Positions 18,158 to 27,663 of a stretch of DNA of 64,000 bases are shown here, piece after piece. Origin of the DNA: Flavobacterium lotistagni (GTDB lineage Bacteria; Bacteroidota; Bacteroidia; Flavobacteriales; Flavobacteriaceae); the NCBI RefSeq assembly GCF_011392125.1, contig NZ_JAAJBU010000001.1, positions 434,001 through 498,000 on the forward strand, given 5' to 3'. Below the pieces are notes generated by a model that made no database searches, was not told the origin of the DNA, and saw only the letters and a program-made list of their open reading frames with translations. Position 1 is the stretch's first letter. Every line of letters starts with the position of its first letter. Made by a program: the position numbers and the translations under genes.

Positions 18158-18973
18158 TCAACTAGCGATAAATTTCCGGATGATTCGATTGAACAACCGA
18201 TAACCTAATCGGGCGCGCAAGATTTTCATTGCCTGAGCATCAAAACCAATAGAGTATCTTCTGAAACTTTGCTGCGGATTTTCGGCAATTTCTAGTAATT
18301 TATGGGTGATTTTTCTCGTAAGATTTTTGTTCTTAGCACTTTTCTCTTGCAAGGTTTGGGTGATTTTTTCCATCAAACGGTTGTAAGAAGCGATACTGGA
18401 AACATCTGATTTTGCGGCGTTATTTTGGAAATTAGTAGGAGCATTACCAAACTGCACGGTCGCTACTGAAATATTGAAATCCAGCAGTTCGTAGGCCATA
18501 CATTCTGAAAAACTCTCCACAGCTTGTTTGGTGGAATGGTAAAAACTGCCCAGCGGCAAATTGACCAAACCGGCAATTGAAGAAATATTGATAATCTGAC
18601 CACAACCCTGTTCTCTGAAAATTGGAATAAAAGCGCGCGCCATCTTCACCACACCAAGCCAATTAATACTGACGATTCTCTCAAGGTTTTGATCATCTGA
18701 AAGCTCTACAAAACTGCGGTACCCAACGCCAGCATTGTTAATCAATACATCGATTGTAGGGAAAGTCTGAAGAATAGCTCTCTTGGCTTTTTCAATGCTT
18801 TCAGTACAGGTAACATCAAGCTCATAACAGGAAATGTTTGGCACTTCTTTAATTGAATGACTTTCATCCAATGCTATCATCGTGGCGATAACCTGCCAGC
18901 CATTGTTTGCAAAATGCAATGCTGTTGCCTTGCCGATGCCACTAGAAGCACCTGTAATTAAAACCGTTTTCAT
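18158..18973 (-). CDS. Short-chain dehydrogenase/reductase
   Basis: A 271-residue classical SDR. The cofactor loop TGASSGIG is at residues 7-14, NNAG at 79-82, and the catalytic Ser132, Tyr145 and Lys149 are in SSIAG and YHSTK. The C-terminal tail is basic (RRYSIGFDAQAMKILRARLG), which may place it near membranes. Substrate unknown. It stands alone, convergent with the TonB operon. Confidence 0.88.
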   Translation of the reverse strand: MKTVLITGASSGIGKATALHFANNGWQVIATMIALDESHSIKEVPNISCYELDVTCTESIEKAKRAILQTFPTIDVLINNAGVGYRSFVELSDDQNLERIVSINWLGVVKMARAFIPIFREQGCGQIINISSIAGLVNLPLGSFYHSTKQAVESFSECMAYELLDFNISVATVQFGNAPTNFQNNAAKSDVSSIASYNRLMEKITQTLQEKSAKNKNLTRKITHKLLEIAENPQQSFRRYSIGFDAQAMKILRARLGYRLFNRIIRKFIAS

Positions 18974-19152
18974 ACATTGGAATCAGGTCGCGAATATAGG
19001 ATAATTTCAAAATCGAAAGCGGAAACTTTAATATAGAGATATCAACAATTAATTAAGAAAAAATATTAATTATTATTTGTTCAAGCTGTTTTTTAAAGAA
19101 AACAAATGATTACTTTAGGATTTAAATTATCGTTTAACCAATTCGTAAGTTT

Positions 19153-19527
19153 ATGAATTCACAGTTTACTACACTTGTTCGCATTACACTAGGGATTTTG
19201 CTGGTTGTTTTCGGCAGCAATAAATTCTTGCATTTTATTCCGATGCCACCGCCTACTGGTTCTGCTGCGGATTTTATGAATTCATTGGGCGCTACCGGTT
19301 ATATTTTTCCTGTTGTAGGAATTTTGGAAGTACTTATCGGAGCGATGTTACTCTTGAAAAGGTGGGTAGCCTTTGCCTTAATATTACTCGCCCCGATTTC
19401 CATTAACATTTTGCTTTTTCATTTGTTTTTGGACATTCCCGGGTTGGGCGCAGCATTAGTCGTAGCACTGCTCAACGGCATTCTGATTTACAAACATTGG
19501 AAACAGTATACGCCGCTGTTCCAATAA
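19153..19527 (+). CDS. DoxX-like small membrane protein
   Basis: A 124-residue protein with four predicted membrane helices: LVRITLGILLVVFGSNKF, GYIFPVVGILEVLIGAML, WVAFALILLAPISINILLF and GLGAALVVALLNGILIY. The short polar loop after the first helix and the overall length fit the DoxX family. Function in this organism is not known; DoxX proteins are linked to redox or thiol stress elsewhere. Ends at a bidirectional terminator shared with mtgA. Confidence 0.8.
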   Translation: MNSQFTTLVRITLGILLVVFGSNKFLHFIPMPPPTGSAADFMNSLGATGYIFPVVGILEVLIGAMLLLKRWVAFALILLAPISINILLFHLFLDIPGLGAALVVALLNGILIYKHWKQYTPLFQ

Positions 19528-19536
19528 GAAATTAAA

Positions 19537-19568
19537 AAACGCCTAATGATTTGTTAGGCGTTTTTATT
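19537..19568. terminator. Bidirectional terminator between DoxX gene and mtgA
   Basis: AAACGCCTAA and TTAGGCGTTT form a perfect 10-bp stem with a 7-nt loop; T runs lie on both strands. It serves the two convergent genes. Confidence 0.88.
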
Positions 19569-20245
19569 TAATACTCCAGCTTTACTGCACGCATATTCCT
19601 GAGGATTCGACCCTTTCGCCGCTCGGTATAGGCAGAGGAATTGGTCGCTTTGAATTTTCGCGGATTCGGAAGTATGGCAGCTATTCCGGCCGCTTCTCTG
19701 GCAGACAAAGCTACAGCACTTTCTCTGTACCAATATTTAGATGCGGCTTCTATACCATATACCCCGTCGCCCATTTCGATGCTGTTCAGATAAACTTCCA
19801 TGATGCGCTCTTTACCCCAAACGAGTTCTATGAGAACCGTAAAGTAGGCTTCAAGACCTTTGCGGAGATAACTGCGCCCTTGCCAGAGAAAAACGTTTTT
19901 GGCGGTTTGCTGAGAAATCGTGCTTCCGCCACGGAGTTTTTTCCCTTTTTCGTTGCTTTTCATTGCCTTTTCAATGGCTTTGAAATCGAATCCGTGATGG
20001 GTTAGAAAATTCGCATCCTCACTAGCAATCACCGCCTTTTGCATGTTGGTGGAGATTTCTTCAATCGGCACCCAATCATGGCTACAAACCATCTCTTTGT
20101 TGTCTAGTTTGTTTTCAATCGCTCGAATGACCATCAATGGTGTAGAAGGAATCGGCACCCATTTAAAAATTAAAACCGAAAGCACCGAAATCACAAAAAA
20201 CCACAACAAGACTTTTCCAGCGATGCGTACTAACTTTTTTATCAT
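19568..20245 (-). CDS. mtgA: Monofunctional peptidoglycan glycosyltransferase
   Basis: A 225-residue GT51 enzyme with one N-terminal membrane helix (VLLWFFVISVLSVLIF). Family motifs appear in order: ASEDANFLTHHG with the catalytic Glu, GGSTISQQTAKN, RKGLEAYFTVLIE, and the KERIMEVYLN segment. It polymerises lipid II into glycan strands on the periplasmic face. There is no transpeptidase domain. It starts 5 nt after the stop of the FAD oxidoreductase gene, so they are co-transcribed. Confidence 0.95.
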   Translation of the reverse strand: MIKKLVRIAGKVLLWFFVISVLSVLIFKWVPIPSTPLMVIRAIENKLDNKEMVCSHDWVPIEEISTNMQKAVIASEDANFLTHHGFDFKAIEKAMKSNEKGKKLRGGSTISQQTAKNVFLWQGRSYLRKGLEAYFTVLIELVWGKERIMEVYLNSIEMGDGVYGIEAASKYWYRESAVALSAREAAGIAAILPNPRKFKATNSSAYTERRKGRILRNMRAVKLEY

Positions 20246-20250
20246 ATCCT

Positions 20251-21369
20251 TTAAATTAAATCTGCCAATTCAGCACCGATTAAACTGCCAATTGCTACGC
20301 CCATGCCTCCGAGTCTTACACCACAATATACACGATCGGACAATTGTGTTACAACAGGATTTTTACTCGAGCCCAAACCCATAATACCACTCCAACGATG
20401 CTCAATTTTGAATTCGGTTTCGGGTAGAATAACTTCTTTTAAAAGCTGCTCCAATCGGTGTTGTATCGGCTCGGTTTGTCCGAACTCGGTGGTTGTTTCA
20501 CCTTGAAAATCTAGGTTTCGTCCACCGCCCAGTAAAATTCTGTTGCCGATATTCCTGAAATAATAGTAGCCTCGATCAATGTGGAAAGTTCCTTTAATAT
20601 CCAAACCTTCAATGGGTTCAGTGATTAAAACTTGCGCGCGAGCCGGTTTTACTTCTTGATGAATGATTTGTGAGGCAAAACCATTAGTGGCAAACAGCAG
20701 TTTTTTGGTGCTAAAACTAAAATCGTCTATAGCAACAGTAACACCATCTTGCGTTTCATGATAGGCCGTCACAGTTTGCTTGTTCAAGATTAAAATGTCT
20801 TTGGAAACCACCTCTTTGAGCAAAGCTTGCATTGTATTTCCAGTATCGATTTGCGCTTCGAACGGATTAAAAATTAAATATTCTTCGATGCCTCGAAAGT
20901 GAAAACGATCGATTTCCTTGGCAAATACTTCAGTTTTAAAAATCGGTTTTAGAATTTCATTGATGAAGGGCAATTTCTGCAGACATTCTTGATAAAACAA
21001 TTCATCTTCTTTCAGGAACAATTCATATCCGCCATAAGGCTTATAATCTATAGAGGCATCACCCAAACGTTTGCGCAGTATTTGCAAGCCATTCCAACGC
21101 TTTTGCACTAATTGAATGATTTCTTCTTCTGAGTGGTTTTTTAAGTCATCGAGAATCTCCGAAACACTTCCAAAACATGCGAAACCAGCATTTTTGGTAC
21201 TCGCCCCTTGCGGCAGAACGCCTTTCTCCAAGATTAGAATTTTACTTTCTGGAAAACGCTCACGCAACCTCAGAGCCGCATGCAAGCCGACAATACCGCT
21301 GCCGACAATGGTATAGTCAACATTAGTGAACCAATTTTTGATTTCCCAGTAGCTTAAATCCATGTTCAT
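20251..21369 (-). CDS. FAD-dependent oxidoreductase (DAO family)
   Basis: A 372-residue protein with an N-terminal dinucleotide loop (VDYTIVGSGIVGLHAAL, about residues 16-32), a GASTKNAGFACFGS segment near residue 60, and a C-terminal GVRLGGMGVAIGS FAD motif, all typical of the D-amino-acid oxidase/GlpO/glycine oxidase group. The substrate is unknown. The start is ATG 21369 or 21363; upstream in-frame codons lie at or before the -7 box at 21400 and are not expected to be transcribed. Confidence 0.87.
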   Translation of the reverse strand: MNMDLSYWEIKNWFTNVDYTIVGSGIVGLHAALRLRERFPESKILILEKGVLPQGASTKNAGFACFGSVSEILDDLKNHSEEEIIQLVQKRWNGLQILRKRLGDASIDYKPYGGYELFLKEDELFYQECLQKLPFINEILKPIFKTEVFAKEIDRFHFRGIEEYLIFNPFEAQIDTGNTMQALLKEVVSKDILILNKQTVTAYHETQDGVTVAIDDFSFSTKKLLFATNGFASQIIHQEVKPARAQVLITEPIEGLDIKGTFHIDRGYYYFRNIGNRILLGGGRNLDFQGETTTEFGQTEPIQHRLEQLLKEVILPETEFKIEHRWSGIMGLGSSKNPVVTQLSDRVYCGVRLGGMGVAIGSLIGAELADLI

Positions 21370-21399
21370 AATTTCTATAAAAGTAGTTTTTATCTGTTT

Positions 21400-21431
21400 C
21401 AAATGTAAATCGGATATAGTAATTCTTGCAA
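21400..21431 (-). promoter_or_regulatory. Promoter for the FAD oxidoreductase-mtgA operon
   Basis: On the minus strand, TTG (21431-21429), 21 nt, then TACATTTG (21407-21400), an exact -7 box. Transcription would start about 24 nt before ATG 21369. Confidence 0.68.
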
Positions 21432-21563
21432 TTTTAAACACCCAATTTCATTAATTGTAAGAAAACATTTTAAAACATAGAAAATCCGCATTTATTTTTC
21501 TAAATTCTTGCTTAATTGTTCATAACCTCTTGTGTTTATCGATTAATGGTATAAAAATAATTC

Positions 21564-21571
21564 TACATTTG
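21564..21571 (+). promoter_or_regulatory. Promoter -7 element for the secreted metalloprotease
   Basis: TACATTTG matches TAnnTTTG and lies 26 nt before the ATG at 21598. No TTG at good spacing was seen. Confidence 0.5.
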
Positions 21572-21597
21572 AAGCCGATTTAACCAAAATTCAAATT

Positions 21598-24500
21598 ATG
21601 AAAAACAGATTACTCTCGATTGCTATGATGGCGATCACGAGCTTTTCCTTTGCCCAAGCCGGAAAAGCAGTATGGAAAGCTACTGCCAAAGACCCAAACG
21701 CAGTAACTTTTGCAAACAAGCAAAGTATCTTAAGCCCCAGGTTGTTCACATTAGACATCAACCAGCTCAAACAAACCCTGAACAGCGCACCTAAGAGGTT
21801 TGCATCTAACGTCCAATCAAATGTGGTGGTTGCCTTCCCGAATGCGCAAGGTCAAATGGAAAGTTTCCGCGTGAAAGAATCCTCAAATATGGACCCTGAA
21901 CTTGCAGCACGTTACCCTGACATTAAATCTTATATCGGGCAAGGTATTGAAAATCCTGGCTCAAGTATTTACTTCAGTATATCTCCACTCGGATTACAAA
22001 CCATGGTGATTAAAGCAGATCAATCGGCGGAATTCATAGAACCTTATACAACTGATTTGAGCAGTTATGCCGTTTATAGAAAGTCTGATAAAGCGGCTTC
22101 ATTAGACCGTTTTGAGTGCCGTATGATTGATGTGGTTCACGATGAAATCAGAACCGAAGCAGCTCGCCCAAATGCGGATGATGCCACCTTGAGAACTTTC
22201 CGTTTGGCTATGTCTGTAACAGGAGAATATACTGCTTATTTTGGCGGAACCAAGGCACTTGCTTTAGCGGCAATCAACAATACGATGACGCGCGTCAATG
22301 GTGTTTTTGAAAAAGATTTCGGAGCCAGAATGGTTTTGATTGCTAACACGGATACCGTAATTTACACCACAGCTTCCTCAGACCCTTATTCTGCAGCGGC
22401 TACTGGAGCCAATGGCGCATGGAACCAAGAATTGCAAACTACCCTAACCAATAATATCGGCAACGCCAATTATGATGTAGGACATTTGTTCGGAGCTTCT
22501 GGAGGTGGTGGTAACGCTGGCTGTATTGGTTGTATTTGTACCAATCCTACTGCTTCGGTTCCGCTAGGTAAAGGAAGTGGATTTACTTCTCCGGCTGATG
22601 GTATTCCGTCGGGAGATAATTTCGATATCGATTATGTTGCACATGAGTTAGGTCATCAATTCGGTGCCAATCATACTTTTACGCACAGCAACGAAGGCAC
22701 AGGTGTTCAGATGGAGCCTGGAAGCGGTTCGACCATTATGGGTTATGCCGGAATTACTTCGGTTGATGTTCAACCACACTCGGACCCTTATTTCCACGCG
22801 ATAAGCATCCAGCAAGTCACTAACAATATCAAAGCTAAAACTTGTTCAGTAAACACTGCCACAGGAAATGCTATCCCGACGGCTAATGCAGGTTTAGATT
22901 ATACCATACCGAAGAGTACGCCTTTCATGTTGACCGGAACTGCAACCGATGCTAATGGTGATATCTTAAATTATGCTTGGGAACAAATGGACGCACAAAG
23001 TAATGCCACTGCGCCCAGCGCAACCAAAACCAGCGGAGTAAACTTCAGATCGTATAACCCAACGACTTCACCAACTAGATATCTTCCAAGAATGGCTTCA
23101 GTTTTAACTGGCGCTACCACAACTGCTGGAAGCGAGCTGACCGTTGAAGCATTACCTTCTGTTGCTAGAACCATGAATTTCAGATTTACCGTTCGCGACA
23201 ACCGCGCCGGAGGACCAGCCAACAATAGTGACGACATGATTGTAACGGTAAACGCCACAGCAGGACCATTCAGCGTAAGTTCGCCAAACACCGCAGTTTC
23301 TTATGCCGGAAACAGCACCCAAACAATTACATGGGCAGTTGCAGGAACAACGGCAAACGGAGTTAACTGTGCCAATGTTGACATCTTGTTATCGACAGAT
23401 GGCGGAAACACATGGAACATGCTTTTGGCTGCAACACCGAATGACGGAACTCAAGCAGTGACTATTCCTAACACACCAGGAACCACCAACCGTATCATGG
23501 TAAAAGGAACCAACCATATTTTCTTTGACGTATCCAATTCGAACTTTACCATCACTGCTGGGTCAACCGATACTGTAGCCCCAACGGCCCCAACTTTAGC
23601 AGCTTCAGGCACGACCCAAACTACTACTTCATTGTCTTGGTCTGGTGCCACTGACAACGTAGCGGTAATCGGATATGACGTCTATAAAGATGGTGTTTTA
23701 TTGGGCTCAACAGCATCGACTTCTTATGCTGTAAGTGGCTTAACTGCTTCTACTACGTACGTATTTACCGTAAAAGCTAAAGATGCTGCCGGAAATGTTT
23801 CGGCGGCGAGCAATGCGGTTTCAGTGACCACTTTAGCACCAATTGTAGACACGACTGCCCCATCGGCTCCGACTAATTTAGCTGCGGCCGGAACAACAGC
23901 GACCGCTACCAACTTGAGCTGGACAGCTTCAACAGATAACGTCGGTGTGACTGGTTATGATGTTTATCAAAACAGCGTTTTCAGAGCGACAGTAACTACA
24001 ACATCATATGCTGCGACTGGTCTGACTGCGGCTACTGCTTATTCGTTTTATGTGATTGCTAAAGATGCTGCCGGAAATAGTTCTGTGGCGAGCAACACGG
24101 TAAATGTGACAACTTTAACAGCTTCTTTGAACTATTGCGCATCACAAGGCAACAGTACGGCAGATGAGAAGATTGGTAAAGTCGTTTTCGGAACCATCAA
24201 CAACACCTCAACCGGAACAGCCGGTTATGAGAATTTTACAGCTATTGCAACCAACGCAACGCGCGGATCTGCTTATACTATTACAATTACTCCAAGCTGG
24301 ACTTCAAGCACTTACGCTGAAGGATATGCAGTGTTTATCGACTACAACCAAGATGGCGATTTCACTGATGCAGGAGAAACCGTCTGGACTAAAACTGCTT
24401 CAACAACAACACCTGTTAGCGGATCAATCACAATTCCTGCGACGGCAACATTAGGGGCAACTAGAATGCGAGTTTCGATGAAATATAATGCTGTTCCTAC

Positions 24501-25530
24501 TTCTTGTGAAACTTTCTCATATGGACAAGTAGAAGATTATACAGTAAACATTCAAGCCGGTGTTCCGGATACCGTTGCTCCTTCTGCGCCAACAAACCTA
24601 ACTGCATCGGGAACAACAGCCACGACGACTAATTTGAGCTGGACTGCGGCTACAGACAATGTGGGTATAAGCGGCTACGATGTATATCAGAACGGTGTTT
24701 TCAGAGCTAGCGCCACAACCAATTCGTACGCGGTGACCGGTTTAACTGCTGCAACCACTTATTCCTTTTATATCATTGCAAAAGATGCTGCAGGAAACAG
24801 TTCAACTGCGAGCAACACGGCAAACGTAACTACGTTGACTACGACAGTAAGCTACTGTACTTCGCAAGGCAACAGCACTGCCGATGAAAGAATCGGAAAA
24901 GTTGTTTTAGGCACCATCAATAACACGTCAACCGGAACGACTGGTTACGAAAACTTTACCTCGCTATCAACCAACGCGACAAGAGGAACCGCTTACACTA
25001 TTACGATTACTCCAAGCTGGACCAGTACCGTTTATTCAGAAGGTTACGCGGTATTTATAGATTACAATAAAGATGGTGATTTTGCCGATGCCGGAGAAAC
25101 TGTTTGGACTAAAACCGCGTCTAAAACGACACCTGTTAGCGGAACATTTACAATTCCGGCTACTGCTACTTTAGGTGCTACCAGAATGCGTGTATCGATG
25201 AAATACAATGGAGTGCCAACAGCTTGTGAAGCTTTTTCATACGGACAAGTAGAAGATTATACTATCAACATTACTTCGACCGCGAGAGAAGTCGAAAATA
25301 ATAGCGCGTTGACAGTACAAGTTTATCCAAACCCAGTAAGTGGCAATGAACTACATGTTTCAGGGGTTGAAAATGCGAGCTATAGAGTGTTTTCGCTTCT
25401 AGGACAAGAAATGGCTAAAGGCTTTATCGTAGAGGAAACTATCCCGGTTTCGAATATCGCCGCCGGAACCTATTTGCTAGAAGTGACCAGCAACGGACAA
25501 TCCGTAGTAAAACGCTTTATTAAAAAATAA
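21598..25530 (+). CDS. Secreted reprolysin-like metalloprotease with FN3, GEVED and T9SS sorting domains
   Basis: A 1310-residue multidomain exoprotease. Order: signal peptide (1-20), propeptide-like region to about 195, then a metzincin catalytic domain with HELGHQFGANH (His349, Glu350, His353, His359) and the Met-turn STIMGYAG. A beta-rich region follows (about 425-655). After that come FN3 (about 657-745), FN3 (751-842), GEVED (845-985), FN3 (990-1080), GEVED (1085-1222), and a C-terminal type A sorting domain (VQVYPNPVSGNELHVSG to VVKRFIKK). It should be exported by Sec and the type IX system and cut at the C-terminus. The FN3-GEVED pair is an internal duplication. Confidence 0.93.
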   Translation: MKNRLLSIAMMAITSFSFAQAGKAVWKATAKDPNAVTFANKQSILSPRLFTLDINQLKQTLNSAPKRFASNVQSNVVVAFPNAQGQMESFRVKESSNMDPELAARYPDIKSYIGQGIENPGSSIYFSISPLGLQTMVIKADQSAEFIEPYTTDLSSYAVYRKSDKAASLDRFECRMIDVVHDEIRTEAARPNADDATLRTFRLAMSVTGEYTAYFGGTKALALAAINNTMTRVNGVFEKDFGARMVLIANTDTVIYTTASSDPYSAAATGANGAWNQELQTTLTNNIGNANYDVGHLFGASGGGGNAGCIGCICTNPTASVPLGKGSGFTSPADGIPSGDNFDIDYVAHELGHQFGANHTFTHSNEGTGVQMEPGSGSTIMGYAGITSVDVQPHSDPYFHAISIQQVTNNIKAKTCSVNTATGNAIPTANAGLDYTIPKSTPFMLTGTATDANGDILNYAWEQMDAQSNATAPSATKTSGVNFRSYNPTTSPTRYLPRMASVLTGATTTAGSELTVEALPSVARTMNFRFTVRDNRAGGPANNSDDMIVTVNATAGPFSVSSPNTAVSYAGNSTQTITWAVAGTTANGVNCANVDILLSTDGGNTWNMLLAATPNDGTQAVTIPNTPGTTNRIMVKGTNHIFFDVSNSNFTITAGSTDTVAPTAPTLAASGTTQTTTSLSWSGATDNVAVIGYDVYKDGVLLGSTASTSYAVSGLTASTTYVFTVKAKDAAGNVSAASNAVSVTTLAPIVDTTAPSAPTNLAAAGTTATATNLSWTASTDNVGVTGYDVYQNSVFRATVTTTSYAATGLTAATAYSFYVIAKDAAGNSSVASNTVNVTTLTASLNYCASQGNSTADEKIGKVVFGTINNTSTGTAGYENFTAIATNATRGSAYTITITPSWTSSTYAEGYAVFIDYNQDGDFTDAGETVWTKTASTTTPVSGSITIPATATLGATRMRVSMKYNAVPTSCETFSYGQVEDYTVNIQAGVPDTVAPSAPTNLTASGTTATTTNLSWTAATDNVGISGYDVYQNGVFRASATTNSYAVTGLTAATTYSFYIIAKDAAGNSSTASNTANVTTLTTTVSYCTSQGNSTADERIGKVVLGTINNTSTGTTGYENFTSLSTNATRGTAYTITITPSWTSTVYSEGYAVFIDYNKDGDFADAGETVWTKTASKTTPVSGTFTIPATATLGATRMRVSMKYNGVPTACEAFSYGQVEDYTINITSTAREVENNSALTVQVYPNPVSGNELHVSGVENASYRVFSLLGQEMAKGFIVEETIPVSNIAAGTYLLEVTSNGQSVVKRFIKK
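23847..25282 (+). repeat. Tandem FN3-GEVED coding duplication
   Basis: Two in-frame copies of about 719 bp each (23847-24565 and 24566-25282) encode an FN3 domain followed by a GEVED domain. They share long stretches of protein identity, such as TITITPSWTS, GYAVFIDYN and SYGQVEDYT, while many codons differ, so the duplication is not very recent. Confidence 0.8.
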
Positions 25531-25551
25531 TTCAAAACCCAATTTTTATAG

Positions 25552-25583
25552 AAAGGCCACTTCATTTAATGGAGTGGCTTTTT
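25552..25583 (+). terminator. Terminator after the metalloprotease gene
   Basis: GCCACTTCATT pairs with AATGGAGTGGC (one T-G wobble), followed by a T run. Confidence 0.85.
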
Positions 25584-25670
25584 GTTTTTGGACAAATAAT
25601 ATCCGAGCGCTTTTTGAATCTCAGCTCCTCTTGAAAATATTAATCAAATTCCATCTGAATTAAAGCCATA

Positions 25671-25702
25671 AAAAAAGCCCCACCATGAAAGTGAGGCTTT
25701 TT
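25671..25702 (-). terminator. Terminator of the accC operon
   Basis: AAAAAGCC...GGCTTTTT stem with an imperfect centre; on the minus strand it is followed by a T run. It lies 15 nt after the accC stop. Confidence 0.75.
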
Positions 25703-25716
25703 AATCATAATCTTTA

Positions 25717-27063
25717 TTATTCTGTATCGTTCATTTTGAAAGATTCCATGAACTTGGTTGTATAGTTTCCAGCGACATAATCCGGCTCGTCCATTAATTG
25801 GCGGTGGAACGGAATGGTGGTTTTTACGCCTTCAATGTAAAACTCGTCTAAAGCGCGCTTCATTTTGTTAATGGCTTCTTCACGAGTTTGTGCCGTTGTA
25901 ATGAGTTTGGCAATCATCGAATCGTAGTTAGGCGGAATTGTATAGCCTGCGTATACGTGCGTATCCAAACGAACCCCATGGCCTCCCGGCGCGTGCAATA
26001 CCGTAATTTTTCCTGGTGATGGCCTGAAATCATTATATGGATCTTCAGCGTTGATGCGACATTCAATCGAGTGCAATTGTGGTAAATAATTTTTTCCAGA
26101 AATCGGAATACCGGCGGCCACCAAAATTTGTTCGCGAATCAAGTCGTAATCAATGACTTGTTCGGTAATCGGATGCTCAACTTGGATTCTTGTATTCATC
26201 TCCATGAAGTAGAAGTTGCGGTGTTTATCAACCAAAAATTCCACTGTTCCAGCGCCCTCATATTTGATGTATTCTGCAGCTTTTACAGCTGCTTCACCCA
26301 TACGCGTGCGCAAATCATCGGTCATGAACGGCGACGGTGTTTCTTCAGTCAGTTTTTGGTGACGGCGTTGTACCGAACAATCTCTTTCTGATAAGTGACA
26401 AGCTTTTCCGTATGCATCACCCACAACTTGAATTTCAATATGACGTGGCTCTTCGATAAGTTTTTCCATGTACATTCCATCGTTACCAAAGGCAGCACCG
26501 GCTTCCATTCTGGCGCTTTCCCAAGCTTTTTGAAGGTCCTCGGCTTTCCAAACGGCGCGCATTCCTTTTCCGCCACCTCCGGCAGTAGCCTTGAGCATTA
26601 CCGGATAACCCATTTCTTTGGCAATTTTAGCGGCTTCTTCAAAAGATTCCAAAATACCATCAGAACCCGGAACACAAGGAACACCTGCCGCTTTCATGGT
26701 AGCTTTTGCAGTGGCCTTATCTCCCATTTTTTCAATCATTTCCGGAGAAGCACCAATGAATTTGATACCGTGCTCTTGACAGATTTTCGAGAACTTAGCG
26801 TTTTCAGATAAAAACCCATAACCTGGATGGATAGCATCGGCATTGGTAATTTCGGCTGCAGCAATAATGTTTGACATCTTTAAGTACGAAAGATTACTCG
26901 GCGGCGGCCCAATACAAACGGCTTCGTCGGCAAACTTTACGTGAAGGCTTTCTGCATCAGCAGTAGAATAAACCGCTACGGTTTTGATTCCCATCTCACG
27001 GCAAGTACGAATCACACGCAATGCTATTTCGCCTCGGTTCGCGATTAATATTTTTTTAAACAT
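25717..27063 (-). CDS. accC: Biotin carboxylase subunit of acetyl-CoA carboxylase
   Basis: A 448-residue ATP-grasp enzyme that carboxylates biotin on AccB, the first half of malonyl-CoA synthesis. It starts [19 protein letters not shown], has the ATP-binding GGGGKGMR loop, the [13 protein letters not shown] motif and the catalytic [14 protein letters not shown]. Length matches the family. It is the last gene of the yceD-rpmF-fabH-accB-accC cluster. No acetyl-CoA carboxyltransferase subunit is in the window. Confidence 0.97.
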   Translation of the reverse strand: MFKKILIANRGEIALRVIRTCREMGIKTVAVYSTADAESLHVKFADEAVCIGPPPSNLSYLKMSNIIAAAEITNADAIHPGYGFLSENAKFSKICQEHGIKFIGASPEMIEKMGDKATAKATMKAAGVPCVPGSDGILESFEEAAKIAKEMGYPVMLKATAGGGGKGMRAVWKAEDLQKAWESARMEAGAAFGNDGMYMEKLIEEPRHIEIQVVGDAYGKACHLSERDCSVQRRHQKLTEETPSPFMTDDLRTRMGEAAVKAAEYIKYEGAGTVEFLVDKHRNFYFMEMNTRIQVEHPITEQVIDYDLIREQILVAAGIPISGKNYLPQLHSIECRINAEDPYNDFRPSPGKITVLHAPGGHGVRLDTHVYAGYTIPPNYDSMIAKLITTAQTREEAINKMKRALDEFYIEGVKTTIPFHRQLMDEPDYVAGNYTTKFMESFKMNDTE

Positions 27064-27152
27064 CTCTATATAATTTTAAATGTTGAATTATAAATTTTAA
27101 ATTCTTCGAATAACTAAAAATATAGCATTCAAAATTTAGCATTTAAAATAAT

Positions 27153-27641
27153 TTATGATGGATCAACTAAGAATAAAGGCTGGTCGAATTCTACTGGTGA
27201 CATATCGTCAACTAAAATCTTGACAATTTTTCCAGCAACTTCAGATTCAATTTCGTTGAAAAGTTTCATTGCTTCAATCACGCATAGTACGTCTCCTTTG
27301 GAAATTGTGGCGCCTACTTCCACAAAAACGGGCTTGTCTGGTGCTGGTTTTCTGTAGAATGTTCCGATAATAGGCGATTTTACAGTGATGTATTTAGAAG
27401 TGTCATCTGCGGCTGGAGCAGCAGGAGCAGCAGGAGCAGCAGGAGCTGGAGCGGCGGCTACCGGAGCAGCTTGTGGCAAAGCTTGTTGAATGGGCGCTTG
27501 TTGCACATATGTGATTTCAGGTGTGCTTCCTTCGACCGTGGTTTTGATGGTGATTTTGATATCGCCTGTTTCCAATTTCACTTCGGCCACGCCTGAATTA
27601 GATACAAACTTGATAAGGTTTTGAATTTCTTTTAAATCCAT
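27153..27641 (-). CDS. accB: Biotin carboxyl carrier protein
   Basis: A 162-residue carrier. The N-terminal segment MDLKEIQNLIKFVSNSGVAE is typical of AccB. An Ala/Pro linker (about 48-78) leads to a biotinyl domain with the biotinylated Lys126 in EAMKLFNEIES. I chose ATG 27641; a longer open frame overlaps fabH and is not plausible. It sits between fabH and accC. Confidence 0.96.
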   Translation of the reverse strand: MDLKEIQNLIKFVSNSGVAEVKLETGDIKITIKTTVEGSTPEITYVQQAPIQQALPQAAPVAAAPAPAAPAAPAAPAADDTSKYITVKSPIIGTFYRKPAPDKPVFVEVGATISKGDVLCVIEAMKLFNEIESEVAGKIVKILVDDMSPVEFDQPLFLVDPS

Positions 27642-27663
27642 AATATTCGTTTTTAATTTAGTG

